Assembly (NCBI RefSeq): GCF_947387515.1
Contig: NZ_CANDOB010000002.1
Location: 682,001-746,000, forward strand
Direction of reading: 5' to 3'
Source: Alkalihalobacillus sp. CinArs1
GTDB taxonomy: Bacteria > Bacillota > Bacilli > Bacillales > Guptibacillaceae
Length of the DNA: 64,000 nt
Both the position numbers and the translations under genes were made by a program. Positions 35,920 to 44,545 of this stretch are shown here, one piece after another (within the stretch, counting starts at the first letter, position 1; every line of letters starts with the position of its first letter). The notes under the pieces are model-generated. The model made no database searches. It was not told where the DNA came from and worked only from the letters and a program-made list of their open reading frames with translations.

Positions 35920-37140
35920 ATGATAGAAATCGTTGAATTTGTATATGAGGAAACTTTAAGGGAGAGCGCAGAGAACGTCTATCGCAAACATAAAGAGATC
36001 ATCACACGAGCGATTCCGGGTGCTGAAGTTTATCATGTTGGCAGTACAGCCGTAAAAGGATCTTTAACGAAAGGTGATGTGGATCTCCAGGTTCGTGTAG
36101 ATGAAACTGGATTTGAACATGCGAGGACGTTCTTAGACAAAGCGTACGCTCTGAATGAAGGAAGTAGTCAAACATCATTCTTTGGAGCTTATGAAAAGAA
36201 TGATGAAGTGTTACCGCTCGGGCTACAATTGACGCTGAAGCATTCTGAGGTCGATCACTTTTTGAAAGTCACTGGTTATTTCAAGGAAAACCCGAGTCTA
36301 ACGACGAAATATAATTCATTAAAATCTACTTTTCATGGGAAAGAGATGGAAGCATATCGTAATGAAAAAGCATTGTTTATGGAGGAGGTACTCCGGTCAC
36401 CTGGCTATCTGGCTCTTTCACGAAGGTATGATCTTTATGAGAAGGTGAAAATTGTAACAGGTGAGAAGTTTGTAACGATCGAGGAGCTTGATCACGCATC
36501 CGAAAATGAGGTGGAAGAGCTTGTTGCAAATGTACTGAGCGATCCTGCTTTTAAAGAAAAAGAAACGCTGAACATTGTATGCAGCGGAGAAGAGATATGC
36601 AGTTTCCTCGTGGAGGAGGGATTTGTTCTACATGATGAGACGGTCCAGGTGACACATGATCTTCAGATGGAAATTACAGAATCATCCCCTTTTACGTTCG
36701 TCTCGCTAAACGATGGAGAAGAAGAAGTATTCAAAGATGTATGGGCTGATGCGATGTCTGGTTCATTCAATTCCAAGTCTTCTCTTACGATCGAGGATCA
36801 TCTGAAAAGCGTTGAATGTGAACTTGGAGAGGGATGGAGAAAGAGCTGCCTGACCGTTTACGAAGGTGAAAAAGCAATCGGCGTCATGATGCCTCATATC
36901 GAACCCGGAACAGAAACAGAAGGACGGCTGTTTTATTTTGGATTAGTACCTTCTGAGAGAGGCAAAGGAAAAAGTAAAGAGATTCATAGACAGGGCTTGC
37001 GCTTTCTTCGAGACGATTTTGGTGCCAAATCTTATGTAGGAAATACGAGTCTTCGAAACATTCCCATGATACAAACGTTTAAAGCGAACGGCTGTCGTGA
37101 AATATCGAGAAATAAGGTCTATACGTTACGAAGAAAATGA
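35920..37140 (+). CDS. GrpB (UPF0157) nucleotidyltransferase-GNAT acetyltransferase fusion
   Basis: A 406-residue two-part protein. Residues ~1-165 match GrpB/UPF0157: GAEVYHVGSTAVKGSLTKGDVDLQV, the nucleotidyltransferase GS and DVD, and later ENPSLTTKYNSLK-type sequence. Residues ~185-406 form a GNAT unit: LFYFGLVPSERGKGKSKEIHRQGL holds the acetyl-CoA loop, with a preceding degenerate N-terminal GNAT-like stretch. GrpB genes are usually separate. Start ATG 35920 is favoured by GAGGAG at 35907-35912. Confidence 0.82.
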   Translation: MIEIVEFVYEETLRESAENVYRKHKEIITRAIPGAEVYHVGSTAVKGSLTKGDVDLQVRVDETGFEHARTFLDKAYALNEGSSQTSFFGAYEKNDEVLPLGLQLTLKHSEVDHFLKVTGYFKENPSLTTKYNSLKSTFHGKEMEAYRNEKALFMEEVLRSPGYLALSRRYDLYEKVKIVTGEKFVTIEELDHASENEVEELVANVLSDPAFKEKETLNIVCSGEEICSFLVEEGFVLHDETVQVTHDLQMEITESSPFTFVSLNDGEEEVFKDVWADAMSGSFNSKSSLTIEDHLKSVECELGEGWRKSCLTVYEGEKAIGVMMPHIEPGTETEGRLFYFGLVPSERGKGKSKEIHRQGLRFLRDDFGAKSYVGNTSLRNIPMIQTFKANGCREISRNKVYTLRRK

Positions 37141-37159
37141 GGCGGGTAGGTGATGAAAG

Positions 37160-37354
37160 GTGATCGCATATTTATTGAGGCATTGGGTTCCGTTTGCGAT
37201 CGGATGTATCGTAGCGATCTCTTTAGTGGATCTACTGAAAGGTGAGCGAATAAGCTGGCCTTTCATCACGTTATTTTGTATCGGTAGTTTGATCATGTAT
37301 ATCATCCTCTGGCAATTTAAGAAAGGCGAAAAGGACAGCCATTATTCCGGTTGA
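37160..37354 (+). CDS. Small two-helix membrane protein
   Basis: A 64-residue protein from GTG 37160 (AGGTGA at 37148-37153): helix 1 WVPFAIGCIVAISLVDLL, loop KGERISWP, helix 2 FITLFCIGSLIMYIILWQF and a charged tail. No family was recognised. It follows the GrpB-GNAT gene by 19 bases and may share its transcript. Confidence 0.65.
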   Translation: MIAYLLRHWVPFAIGCIVAISLVDLLKGERISWPFITLFCIGSLIMYIILWQFKKGEKDSHYSG

Positions 37355-37439
37355 AGATTGAGTGAGGATTATCGGTACCTTTCTTTGATGTGGTATCCTT
37401 TTACTATCGGTAACAAATTGTGAAAGGTAGTTGTACACT

Positions 37440-37529
37440 ATGGATATTATTTCAGATAACATCATGGCGTTTGGAATTTTGTTTTTGATAATTGCCATTT
37501 TGCTTTCAAAGTTTACAAAGAAGAAGTGA
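37440..37529 (+). CDS. Tiny single-span membrane protein (29 residues)
   Basis: ATG 37440 opens MDIISDNIMAFGILFLIIAILLSKFTKKK, 29 residues. One strong hydrophobic helix with a lysine-rich end predicts N-out, C-in insertion. GAAAGG lies about 12 bases before. A perfect terminator follows 8 bases after the stop, which supports a real short mRNA. No relative was recognised. Confidence 0.6.
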   Translation: MDIISDNIMAFGILFLIIAILLSKFTKKK

Positions 37530-37536
37530 GGGAAAG

Positions 37537-37566
37537 GCTTGAGGATTCGTTGCCTCAAGCTTTTTG
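37537..37566 (+). terminator. Terminator after the tiny membrane protein
   Basis: GCTTGAGG (37537-37544), loop ATTCGTTG, CCTCAAGC (37553-37560), TTTTTG. Confidence 0.9.
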
Positions 37567-37640
37567 TTTGGAGAGAAAAGGTGCAGGGCGTGCACTGGAC
37601 GTGATACGATAAAACTATTATGTAGAAAGAAGGGTATCGA

Positions 37641-38843
37641 TTGACGGAAAAATATTATTATGAAGATCCATACATACGCACGTTTGAATCAACGGTAGAA
37701 AAAGAACAAACGGACGAGAACGGTCACTATGTTGTTCTGACATCAACAGCCTTTTATCCGACAGGAGGCGGACAGCCTCATGATATGGGAACGATCGATG
37801 GTGTTGTTGTAAAAAATGTTGAAGAAGTCGATGGAGAAGTTCGTCACTATCTTGAATCACCTCTCAGTGGCCAAGAGAAAGTGAGAGGTGAAGTTGATTG
37901 GAACCGTCGCTTCGATCACATGCAGCAGCACGCTGGCCAGCATATCTTGTCTGCTGCGTTTGAAGATCTGTTCGGGTATAAAACGATCAGCTTTCACCTT
38001 GGAAAGGATACATGTACGATCGATCTCGACATTTCAAACCTCGTTGAAGAGGAAGCGAAGCGTGCTGAGGATTATGCGAACAATGTGATCCTAACAAACA
38101 AAAAGATCGTTGCAAAATGGGTAGCTCCAGATGAAGCTAAACAGTTTCCACTCAGAAAGCAGCTTTCTGTTACGGAGAACATTCGTCTCGTCATGATTCC
38201 AGATGTTGATTACAGTGGATGTGGTGGAACGCACCCCGCTTCTACTGGGGAAGTAGGCGGCATCAGCATCTTAAAATGGGAAAAACAGAAGAAGCTTGTT
38301 AGAGTAACGTTCGTATGTGGGAAGAGAATCATCGATGAGCTTTATCAAAAGCAAAAAGTGATGGAGAAGTTGACGAAAACGCTTAGCGTTCCTCAAGAAA
38401 ACGTAGCGGAAGCGGCACAGCGTTTGGTTCAGCAAACGAAAGAGCAGGAGAAAGCGATGGACGATTTACGTGAAAAGCTCTTAGCTTTTGAAGCTGAAGC
38501 GCTCGTGAATTCGCCACTTCCTGTTGGAGACTATAACGTAGTTCAGCTCATCACAAATGAATATGGAATGAAGGAGCTTCAGAAGCTCGCGAAGATGATG
38601 CTGAATGAAAACTCTTCCGTTATCGTACTCCTTGTTAGCGAGGTAGGAGAGAAAATACAAATCGTCTGTGGTAGAGGGGCAGATGTTAACTTGGATATGA
38701 ACCTTGTCCTAAAGGAAGTCTTACCTGTGATCAATGGGAAAGGCGGCGGAAAGAAAGATTTTGCGCAAGGTGGAGGAGAAGCGATACGATCTGCAGAGGA
38801 TGTTTTAAAAGAGTTGATCTCGCAATGTACTGTCGATGTTTAG
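37641..38843 (+). CDS. Alanyl-tRNA editing protein, AlaX-L type with DHHA1 domain
   Basis: A 400-residue trans-editing protein that hydrolyses mis-charged Ser/Gly-tRNA(Ala). The N-terminal beta-barrel has STAFYPTGGGQPHD. The editing site shows HAGQH (His97, His101) and CGGTHPASTGEVG, giving four metal ligands. A coiled coil at ~240-290 leads to a DHHA1 domain with IVCGRGADVNLD and GKGGGKKDFAQGGG. It starts with TTG 37641 behind AAAGAAGGG. Terminator follows. Confidence 0.9.
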   Translation: MTEKYYYEDPYIRTFESTVEKEQTDENGHYVVLTSTAFYPTGGGQPHDMGTIDGVVVKNVEEVDGEVRHYLESPLSGQEKVRGEVDWNRRFDHMQQHAGQHILSAAFEDLFGYKTISFHLGKDTCTIDLDISNLVEEEAKRAEDYANNVILTNKKIVAKWVAPDEAKQFPLRKQLSVTENIRLVMIPDVDYSGCGGTHPASTGEVGGISILKWEKQKKLVRVTFVCGKRIIDELYQKQKVMEKLTKTLSVPQENVAEAAQRLVQQTKEQEKAMDDLREKLLAFEAEALVNSPLPVGDYNVVQLITNEYGMKELQKLAKMMLNENSSVIVLLVSEVGEKIQIVCGRGADVNLDMNLVLKEVLPVINGKGGGKKDFAQGGGEAIRSAEDVLKELISQCTVDV

Positions 38844-38851
38844 TTAAGAGG

Positions 38852-38879
38852 GGAAGCACGTAACGTGCTTCCTTTTTTT
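38852..38879. terminator. Terminator between the AlaX-type gene and DUF2642 gene
   Basis: GGAAGCACG (38852-38860), loop TAA, CGTGCTTCC (38864-38872), T run. Confidence 0.9.
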
Positions 38880-39087
38880 ATTCTGGCATAATCAAAACGA
38901 TTTGTTCAGTGTGTACGATCCATTCACACCCAGAGTCATAGAGCACGATGTGATCAGGCTGAACGTGAATAAGACTTCCTCGAAGCGTGTCTTTCCTCGT
39001 TTGGATGAGTAACGCTTTTCCTAGGGTAGCGTATAAGCGGTTTAGCATATATGGGTCAACACAAGCAAATCGGTTTTTACAGTTCAT
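38878..39087 (-). CDS. DUF2642 family small protein
   Basis: A 69-residue protein with an Sm-like-looking pattern as in DUF2642/YuzF-type proteins: GKALLIQTRKDTLRGSLIHVQPDHIVLYDSG then EWIVHTEQIVLIMP. Spore-forming bacilli carry several such small proteins and some are linked to the spore coat; a role here is not shown. The start ATG at 39087 is preceded by AGGGGATG on the minus strand. Confidence 0.65.
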   Translation of the reverse strand: MNCKNRFACVDPYMLNRLYATLGKALLIQTRKDTLRGSLIHVQPDHIVLYDSGCEWIVHTEQIVLIMPE

Positions 39088-39250
39088 ACTTTCATCCCCT
39101 TACACGGAAGCATTCGAACTCATCGTATGCACTAATGGATTATTTTGATCTGAAGTAAACTGAATAATTAAAAAATAACTAGCGAAGGAACAAATGTTCT
39201 GGTAAGATGAAAGAGAGTTTTGTATACATAATTTAGGAGGCGATCGAGCA

Positions 39251-39634
39251 ATGTTTGAAATGACGATTCAATTACGTGTATCCGATATGGAAGAAGGTTT
39301 GGCTTGGTACAAAGAACTTTTTCAGCGTGATCCTGATTTTGTTCCTCACGAAGGTTTCGTTGAATGGGAGATGCTGCCCGGAAGTTGGCTGCAGCTTGCT
39401 GAAGGAACACCGACGGAAGGAAGCGGTCCGCTAAGATTAGGGGTAGAAGACATTTCAGCAGAGCGAGAAAGAGTTATGAAGAAACTAAACGTTGCTCATT
39501 TCGAAATACATTCGAGAGAAGAAGTTCCAGTAAAATGGGGAACGTTCACGGATCCATGGGGAAATCGCCTAGGGTTTTATGAATACCTTAACAAAGAGAT
39601 GGAAGCGGAACGAATGCAAACGATTTTGGGATAA
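39251..39634 (+). CDS. VOC family protein
   Basis: A 127-residue VOC module: FEMTIQLRVSDMEEGLAWYKELF at the start and GTFTDPWGNRLGFYEYLN near the end. AGGAGGCGATCG lies before the ATG. Its stop is 14 bases before a second VOC gene, so the two form a pair, perhaps a heterodimer or a duplicated detoxification unit. Ligand unknown. Confidence 0.8.
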   Translation: MFEMTIQLRVSDMEEGLAWYKELFQRDPDFVPHEGFVEWEMLPGSWLQLAEGTPTEGSGPLRLGVEDISAERERVMKKLNVAHFEIHSREEVPVKWGTFTDPWGNRLGFYEYLNKEMEAERMQTILG

Positions 39635-39648
39635 CAGGAGGGAGCAGG

Positions 39649-40041
39649 TTGAGTTCTTTATTAAAGCGAGTCGGCACGACCTATATTCCAGTTGCAAATC
39701 CTAAGGATTCTTCAAAATGGTACCAAAATGTTCTTGGTGCTTTTGAAAACTATGTCGATCATGACAAAGCGATTCTAGATTTCGCTGATCAAAGCTTTTT
39801 TCTAGTAAGAGCGAAAGAAGGGGAACGATTAGGGTTTACCGATTATAAAGGTAATCAGCATTTTGGTGTAACGTTTGAAGTGGATGGTTTGAATGCACTT
39901 CGAGATCTGCAAGCTGAATTACATGAAAACGGTGTGAGTGTAGGGGAAGTAGAAGATCGCGGGCATGCAGGTAATAATTTTGTGTTCAAAGATCCTGATG
40001 GCAACGTGTTCGATGTGTGGAGCGAATTACGCAAATCATAA
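39649..40041 (+). CDS. VOC family protein
   Basis: A 130-residue VOC module from TTG 39649 (AGGAGGG before it): TTYIPVANPKDSSKWYQNVLGA and FVFKDPDGNVFDVWSEL are family blocks. It follows the VOC gene at 39251 and shares a terminator with the converging MFS gene. Confidence 0.8.
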   Translation: MSSLLKRVGTTYIPVANPKDSSKWYQNVLGAFENYVDHDKAILDFADQSFFLVRAKEGERLGFTDYKGNQHFGVTFEVDGLNALRDLQAELHENGVSVGEVEDRGHAGNNFVFKDPDGNVFDVWSELRKS

Positions 40042-40043
40042 AG

Positions 40044-40072
40044 AAAACTCGTCCGATGTGGACGAGTTTTTA
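40044..40072. terminator. Bidirectional terminator
   Basis: AAAACTCGTCC (40044-40054), loop GATGT, GGACGAGTTTT (40060-40070); it overlaps the MFS gene stop. Confidence 0.88.
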
Positions 40073-41506
40073 CATATTCACTGATTTTGGTTCCGCTGCT
40101 TCTTGCTCTTTGGCCATTTCTTCAGGGCTTTTCTTGTTGATAAAGAAAGAGAGCAAGAGCCCAATAAAGGTGAGTGCGACAATGACGATGAACGCGACCT
40201 TTACACCATAAATATCTGGGTTAGCAGTAGATCCTTGCTGTGCGGTTTGTGCTGTTGTCGTCATGACCGTTACGAGGATGGCTGTACCAACAGACGCTGC
40301 GATCTGCCGCATCGTGTTATTCATCGCTGCACCATGTGGGATGAGTCGTTTTGGCATCTGATTGAGTCCTGCTGTCGTAACAGGCATCATCACCATGGAA
40401 AGTCCGAACATGCGGATCGCATACATCACGGTAAGGTAGGTGATGGTAGTCGTTGGATCGATGAATACAAAACCGACTGTTGATGCGGTAACGATCGTTA
40501 GCCCCGTAATAGCAAGTAATCTCGCACCGAATTTATCAAAGATTCGACCTGTGATCGGAGACATGAACGCGACGATGACCGCTCCAGGTAAAAGGACTAA
40601 TCCTGATTCAAAAGCTGTAAAGTCTCTCATGTTCTGCATGTAGAGTGGAATCAGTGTTTCTGCACCGATTAAGCCAAGGAACATGATCATTCCGATTATC
40701 GTTGTAATGGTGAAAATCTTATCTTTAAACACTCTGAATTCTAGCATAGGATGAGACATGCGTAACTGTCTGGTGATGAAGATCGCGAGCGTAACGACAC
40801 CGATCGCTAGGACGATAAGCGTAATTGGGCTATCCCATCCATTGTTTCCTGCGCTTGTGAATGCATAAAGTAAACCACCGAAACCGATGGAAGATAAGAT
40901 GATTGAAACTGGATCCACCTTAGGACGTGAAAGCTCTGTCACATTCTTCATGATGAAGTATGCGATGATGATGATCATGATTGAAAGCGGTAAGATCGAC
41001 CAGAATAATAAGCGCCACGAATAGTTAGCCGTCAACCATCCGGAAAGTGCTGGCCCGATCGCCGGAGCGAACGAAATGACGAGCCCGATATATCCCATTG
41101 CGGTCCCTCGTTTATTAACTGGAAAAATCATTAAGAAGACAGTTTGCATCAATGGGAGCATCACACCCGCACCAGCGGATTGAATCACCCTGCCCATCAG
41201 CAACATGCCAAAGTTAGGGGCTAATCCACCGACAACGGTTCCGACTGAGAAGATCCCCATCGCGGTAATAAATAGCTGTCTTGTCGTAAATCGTTCGAGT
41301 AAAAAAGCACTCACTGGAATCATGATTCCATTCACTAGCATAAAAACGGTCGTCAGCCATTGACCGGTATTTGCTGTGATACTCATTTCTTCCATAATAG
41401 GCGGAATGGCAGTGATCATAAGGGTTTGGTTCAATATCGTAATAAACGATCCTGCGAGTAATAAGGCAGCGATCAGTAATTTATTATAAGGTTGAGTGGT
41501 CGTCAT
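40070..41506 (-). CDS. MFS drug efflux transporter, DHA2 (EmrB/QacA) family
   Basis: A 478-residue major facilitator with 14 predicted helices. It opens with LLAGSFITILNQTLMITAIPPIMEEM, the DHA2 motif D1 region, and contains RVIQSAGAGVMLPLMQTVF (motif C-like) and GRIFDKFGARLL (motif A-like). It probably exports toxic compounds with proton exchange. GGAGGCG lies ahead of the ATG. No linked regulator is immediately adjacent; the neighbouring OhrR serves ohr. Confidence 0.88.
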   Translation of the reverse strand: MTTTQPYNKLLIAALLLAGSFITILNQTLMITAIPPIMEEMSITANTGQWLTTVFMLVNGIMIPVSAFLLERFTTRQLFITAMGIFSVGTVVGGLAPNFGMLLMGRVIQSAGAGVMLPLMQTVFLMIFPVNKRGTAMGYIGLVISFAPAIGPALSGWLTANYSWRLLFWSILPLSIMIIIIAYFIMKNVTELSRPKVDPVSIILSSIGFGGLLYAFTSAGNNGWDSPITLIVLAIGVVTLAIFITRQLRMSHPMLEFRVFKDKIFTITTIIGMIMFLGLIGAETLIPLYMQNMRDFTAFESGLVLLPGAVIVAFMSPITGRIFDKFGARLLAITGLTIVTASTVGFVFIDPTTTITYLTVMYAIRMFGLSMVMMPVTTAGLNQMPKRLIPHGAAMNNTMRQIAASVGTAILVTVMTTTAQTAQQGSTANPDIYGVKVAFIVIVALTFIGLLLSFFINKKSPEEMAKEQEAAEPKSVNM

Positions 41507-41646
41507 TTAAACGCCTCCTTTCTAGTTGACCGTTGTTAATTTAAGAGTTTCGTTTACTAGTTTAACTGCAATCAATTATCAAATTATACTCCTTATTCAA
41601 CCTCGTGACAAACACTCTGATCGATAGAATAGTAGAATTTTTCACC

Positions 41647-41676
41647 CAAAAAAAGAGCCGCCGAATCGGCAGCTCT
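41647..41676 (-). terminator. Terminator of ohr
   Basis: AGAGC-C-GCCG/CGGC-A-GCTCT (41654-41676) with one mismatch; on the minus strand it runs into a T-rich tail of seven T. Confidence 0.82.
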
Positions 41677-41685
41677 ATCGTCCAT

Positions 41686-42108
41686 CTATTTCGTAATCGT
41701 ATTTAGTTCAACTTCCATATTGCCGCGAGTTGCTCTTGAATAAGGGCATGTTTCGTGAGCGGCTTTTACTAATTCTTCTGCAGTTTGTTGGTCGATGTCT
41801 GGAATCGTAACCGTTAATTTCGCACTGAGTCCAAATGCACCATCTTCTTCTTTTCCGATGGAGACATGGGCTTCAACAGAGGTATCGTTTAGTTTAACTC
41901 GCTTCATTCTTGCCACCATATTGAGTGCGCTATCGAAACATGCTGCATAGCCAGCTGCAAAAAGCTGCTCTGGGTTCGTAGCTTCTCCACCTTGTCCACC
42001 AAGCTCCTTAGGCATACGAAGATCCATATTGATCACACCGTCTGAGGACTCAACCTTCCCTTGACGACCACCGTGAGCGAATGCTTTTGCTGTGTATAAT
42101 GGTTTCAT
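41686..42108 (-). CDS. ohr: Organic hydroperoxide resistance protein, Ohr/OsmC family
   Basis: A 140-residue thiol peroxidase. The two redox Cys are Cys57 (AAGYAACFDSAL) and Cys121 (HETCPYSRATRGN), matching Ohr rather than OsmC. It reduces organic hydroperoxides using lipoyl proteins. It is divergent from ohrR with TTGTGCACAA boxes between them. The AGGAGG site sits just before the ATG. Confidence 0.92.
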   Translation of the reverse strand: MKPLYTAKAFAHGGRQGKVESSDGVINMDLRMPKELGGQGGEATNPEQLFAAGYAACFDSALNMVARMKRVKLNDTSVEAHVSIGKEEDGAFGLSAKLTVTIPDIDQQTAEELVKAAHETCPYSRATRGNMEVELNTITK

Positions 42109-42132
42109 TCTAATCTCCTCCTGTTATTTAAG

Positions 42133-42142
42133 TTGTGCACAA
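42133..42142. promoter_or_regulatory. OhrR-type operator copy 1 (ohr side)
   Basis: TTGTGCACAA, a perfect 10-bp palindrome flanked by AT-rich AAG and TTT, lies 25 bases before ohr. The same box recurs at 42231-42240. Confidence 0.6.
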
Positions 42143-42230
42143 TTTAATTTTACAAAATATAATATACGGCACATCTTTCACTTTGTCAACGATTTAAAGT
42201 TGACTTCCTTGGCTCTTCAAGATAAATTGA

Positions 42231-42240
42231 TTGTGCACAA
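42231..42240. promoter_or_regulatory. OhrR-type operator copy 2 (ohrR side)
   Basis: A second TTGTGCACAA, 16 bases before the ohrR start, allows autoregulation. The two copies are 98 bases apart. Confidence 0.6.
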
Positions 42241-42255
42241 CTTTTGTAAAAGAAG

Positions 42256-42714
42256 GTGTTAAAGATCGAACAAAATGATCAATTAAAATTAGAAAATCAG
42301 CTTTGTTTTTCTGTTTATGCCTGTTCAAGAGAAATTACGAAGATGTATCGTCCATACTTAGATAAGCTCGGAATTACGTATCCTCAATACCTTGTGTTAC
42401 TCGTTCTATGGGAACATCACGAAACAACCGTCACAGCTTTAGGTGCAGAACTTTATTTGGATTCTGGAACGTTGACGCCACTGCTTAAAAGGATGGAAGA
42501 GTCAGAACTTGTAAAGCGCGAACGCTCTAAAGAGGATGAACGAAGAGTGATGGTACGGTTAACGACCAAAGGAGAAGAACTAAGGGAAGAAGCTTCGATT
42601 ATTCCGGATGCGATGGCAGCGAACAGCGGTTTGTCAAAAGAAGAGTTTAAAAATGCGTTGACTGGTTTTCAACAGCTACTCGATCACATACATTCTATTA
42701 ATGATAAGAAATAA
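42256..42714 (+). CDS. ohrR: OhrR-like MarR family repressor
   Basis: A 152-residue winged-helix regulator. LCFSVYACSREITKMY holds Cys17 and Cys23; the first corresponds to the peroxide-sensing Cys of OhrR, and the Tyr pair in LGITYPQYL forms its pocket. The DNA wing is SKEDERRVMVRLT. GTG 42256 is very near AAGAAGG, so the precise start is uncertain. Partner of the divergent ohr gene. Confidence 0.88.
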   Translation: MLKIEQNDQLKLENQLCFSVYACSREITKMYRPYLDKLGITYPQYLVLLVLWEHHETTVTALGAELYLDSGTLTPLLKRMEESELVKRERSKEDERRVMVRLTTKGEELREEASIIPDAMAANSGLSKEEFKNALTGFQQLLDHIHSINDKK

Positions 42715-42715
42715 G

Positions 42716-42748
42716 AAAAGACCCGAAGCACATCGCTTCGGGTCTTTT
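42716..42748. terminator. Bidirectional terminator between ohrR and the lipase gene
   Basis: AAAAGACCCGAAGC (42716-42729), loop ACATC, GCTTCGGGTCTTTT (42735-42748). Confidence 0.9.
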
Positions 42749-42750
42749 CG

Positions 42751-44265
42751 CTATGGCCTATAAACCTTCCCGTGTTTATCAACATAGATCGTATAAAGAA
42801 TGGTTCGCTCGAATTGTTTTCCTTTCTTTGTATCACCCTCAACGTCGATCATGATGTGATAGATTCCTTCACCCGCCTTTTTAATAGGGAAAGATTCTAA
42901 TGCATGAAATTTCTTTGAGCTGATCTTCTTTTGTTTTACTTTGCCATTTTTACTATATTGAATCACGATGTCTCCTTTTAGAGATTCTGTCTCGATTGCA
43001 GAAGAATCAACTACTAATTTTACTTCGCTAGATTTCTGTTCATCGACTGTAATCCCATCATTAAGCTCACTATCGTAGGATACTTGCATCAAATAGCTTT
43101 CCTTCTTCCGCTGTTTAACGATTGCCTTCCATTTACCTGAACGTGGTGAATCTACTTTTACCTGATGGTGATAGGCACCTTGAAAGATTCCGCTGTCTTT
43201 CGTTGCTTTCAAGGTTGTAAATCTTTTGCCTTCAGGACTTTCAATAATGACGTCAGAGTCTTTGTTTTGACTCATCCAATCGAACGCAATGCTCTTAGCA
43301 CCTTCTTCAACTTCGAAGGTTTCAACCTTTGTTCCTGTAAATTCGCCGCCCCTAACTAGTACATTCCCCGTTTCAGTTTCTTCATTAGTACCATTGAACG
43401 ATCGGTGTGATGTAAAGGCAGGAACAGACTGAGTGAGGTAAGGCTCGAACAAGTTGAATGTAGCGTTTCCGTTCTTTATTGTTCCGTGATCCCACTCCCC
43501 AACTCGAATTTCATTCCCATATGGCAGTCTAGAACTTTTGACCGTAACTGCTCCATCATTTGCTCCGTATTGTCTTAAGTAAAGACCACCCCAGTAAAGC
43601 GAGCCACCGAAGCTACCCCAATCTGTACCACCGAATGTGTAGTAGGGCGTTAGCATTGTTTTTGAATTTGAATCTGTGATCGAACGAAAGTAGCTCATAT
43701 ATCCGGTTTGAAGAGAATAGGTTGCATCGTTTTTGGTACCGATGATTGCAGATAGCCATCCGGCCCAGCTGCTGTAGGCAAGGTCTGCGAGTTGTGAGCC
43801 ATGGTGAGGGGTTGAAAGCGTGAAGATCTTATCAACATACTGATGTGCATTAGAATGAACGAGCGCGGACTGTGCATCGATGCCGCCTTTACTATGAGTG
43901 ACGAGAATCATTTTTTTACCAAAATAGGTGTACATCTCTGATAGTTTAGTGGAAAGGAGCTGACCGTTGTCCCACATGTTTTTCGTCGGGTAAAGGTCGA
44001 TGAAAGCGGTTTGATAGTTCTTGTTGTATGTTATTTCATCCATATCGTTCTCGTCGATCCATGTGTTAGAAGAGCTGTTCAACCCATGTACGAACACGAT
44101 TGGAAGCGACCCTGACCGCGTTGAAAGTGGCTCATCTCCTATGTACCATTCACCAGGTGTCCCAGTTGCATCACCTTTTCCAAGAATTCCTGCATATGCA
44201 TCGTTAGCGAGGGGCGGTGCAAAAAAGAGAAGGAAAACAAGTAACGGAATCAGTCTTTTTTTCAT
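42751..44265 (-). CDS. Secreted lipase/esterase with alpha/beta-hydrolase domain
   Basis: A 504-residue exported enzyme. The signal peptide ends near NDAYAG (~26). The hydrolase domain has PIVFVHGLNSSSNTW (oxyanion loop) and THSKGGID with nucleophile Ser in H-S-K-G-G, followed by FTLSTPHHGSQLADLAY. A C-terminal part (~300-500) consists of two beta-rich modules like Big/PKD or pre-peptidase domains. Likely a triacylglycerol lipase- or cutinase-type exoenzyme. The start ATG follows AGGAGGG. Confidence 0.83.
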   Translation of the reverse strand: MKKRLIPLLVFLLFFAPPLANDAYAGILGKGDATGTPGEWYIGDEPLSTRSGSLPIVFVHGLNSSSNTWIDENDMDEITYNKNYQTAFIDLYPTKNMWDNGQLLSTKLSEMYTYFGKKMILVTHSKGGIDAQSALVHSNAHQYVDKIFTLSTPHHGSQLADLAYSSWAGWLSAIIGTKNDATYSLQTGYMSYFRSITDSNSKTMLTPYYTFGGTDWGSFGGSLYWGGLYLRQYGANDGAVTVKSSRLPYGNEIRVGEWDHGTIKNGNATFNLFEPYLTQSVPAFTSHRSFNGTNEETETGNVLVRGGEFTGTKVETFEVEEGAKSIAFDWMSQNKDSDVIIESPEGKRFTTLKATKDSGIFQGAYHHQVKVDSPRSGKWKAIVKQRKKESYLMQVSYDSELNDGITVDEQKSSEVKLVVDSSAIETESLKGDIVIQYSKNGKVKQKKISSKKFHALESFPIKKAGEGIYHIMIDVEGDTKKGKQFERTILYTIYVDKHGKVYRP

Positions 44266-44545
44266 AAAACCCTCCTAATTACTTTATTTCATATTCTAAC
44301 TGTATGAATATTCCATCAATACAACAAGAAACGATATCACTAGTTTAAAAAAGTTTTTGATAGGTCTATTGGATTGAAATGACCGGTATATCGACATATA
44401 TCTAGAAGATGTGAGAATGAATGAAAATGGTATTGAGAAAGGTGGGTATATTGCACTAACTAAAGAGCTCCTTTTAGAATAAATGGAACTTTATGGGAGG
44501 TGAAATCGTATACCTTAGTAAATGCTACAAGGGGAGGGCACAACC

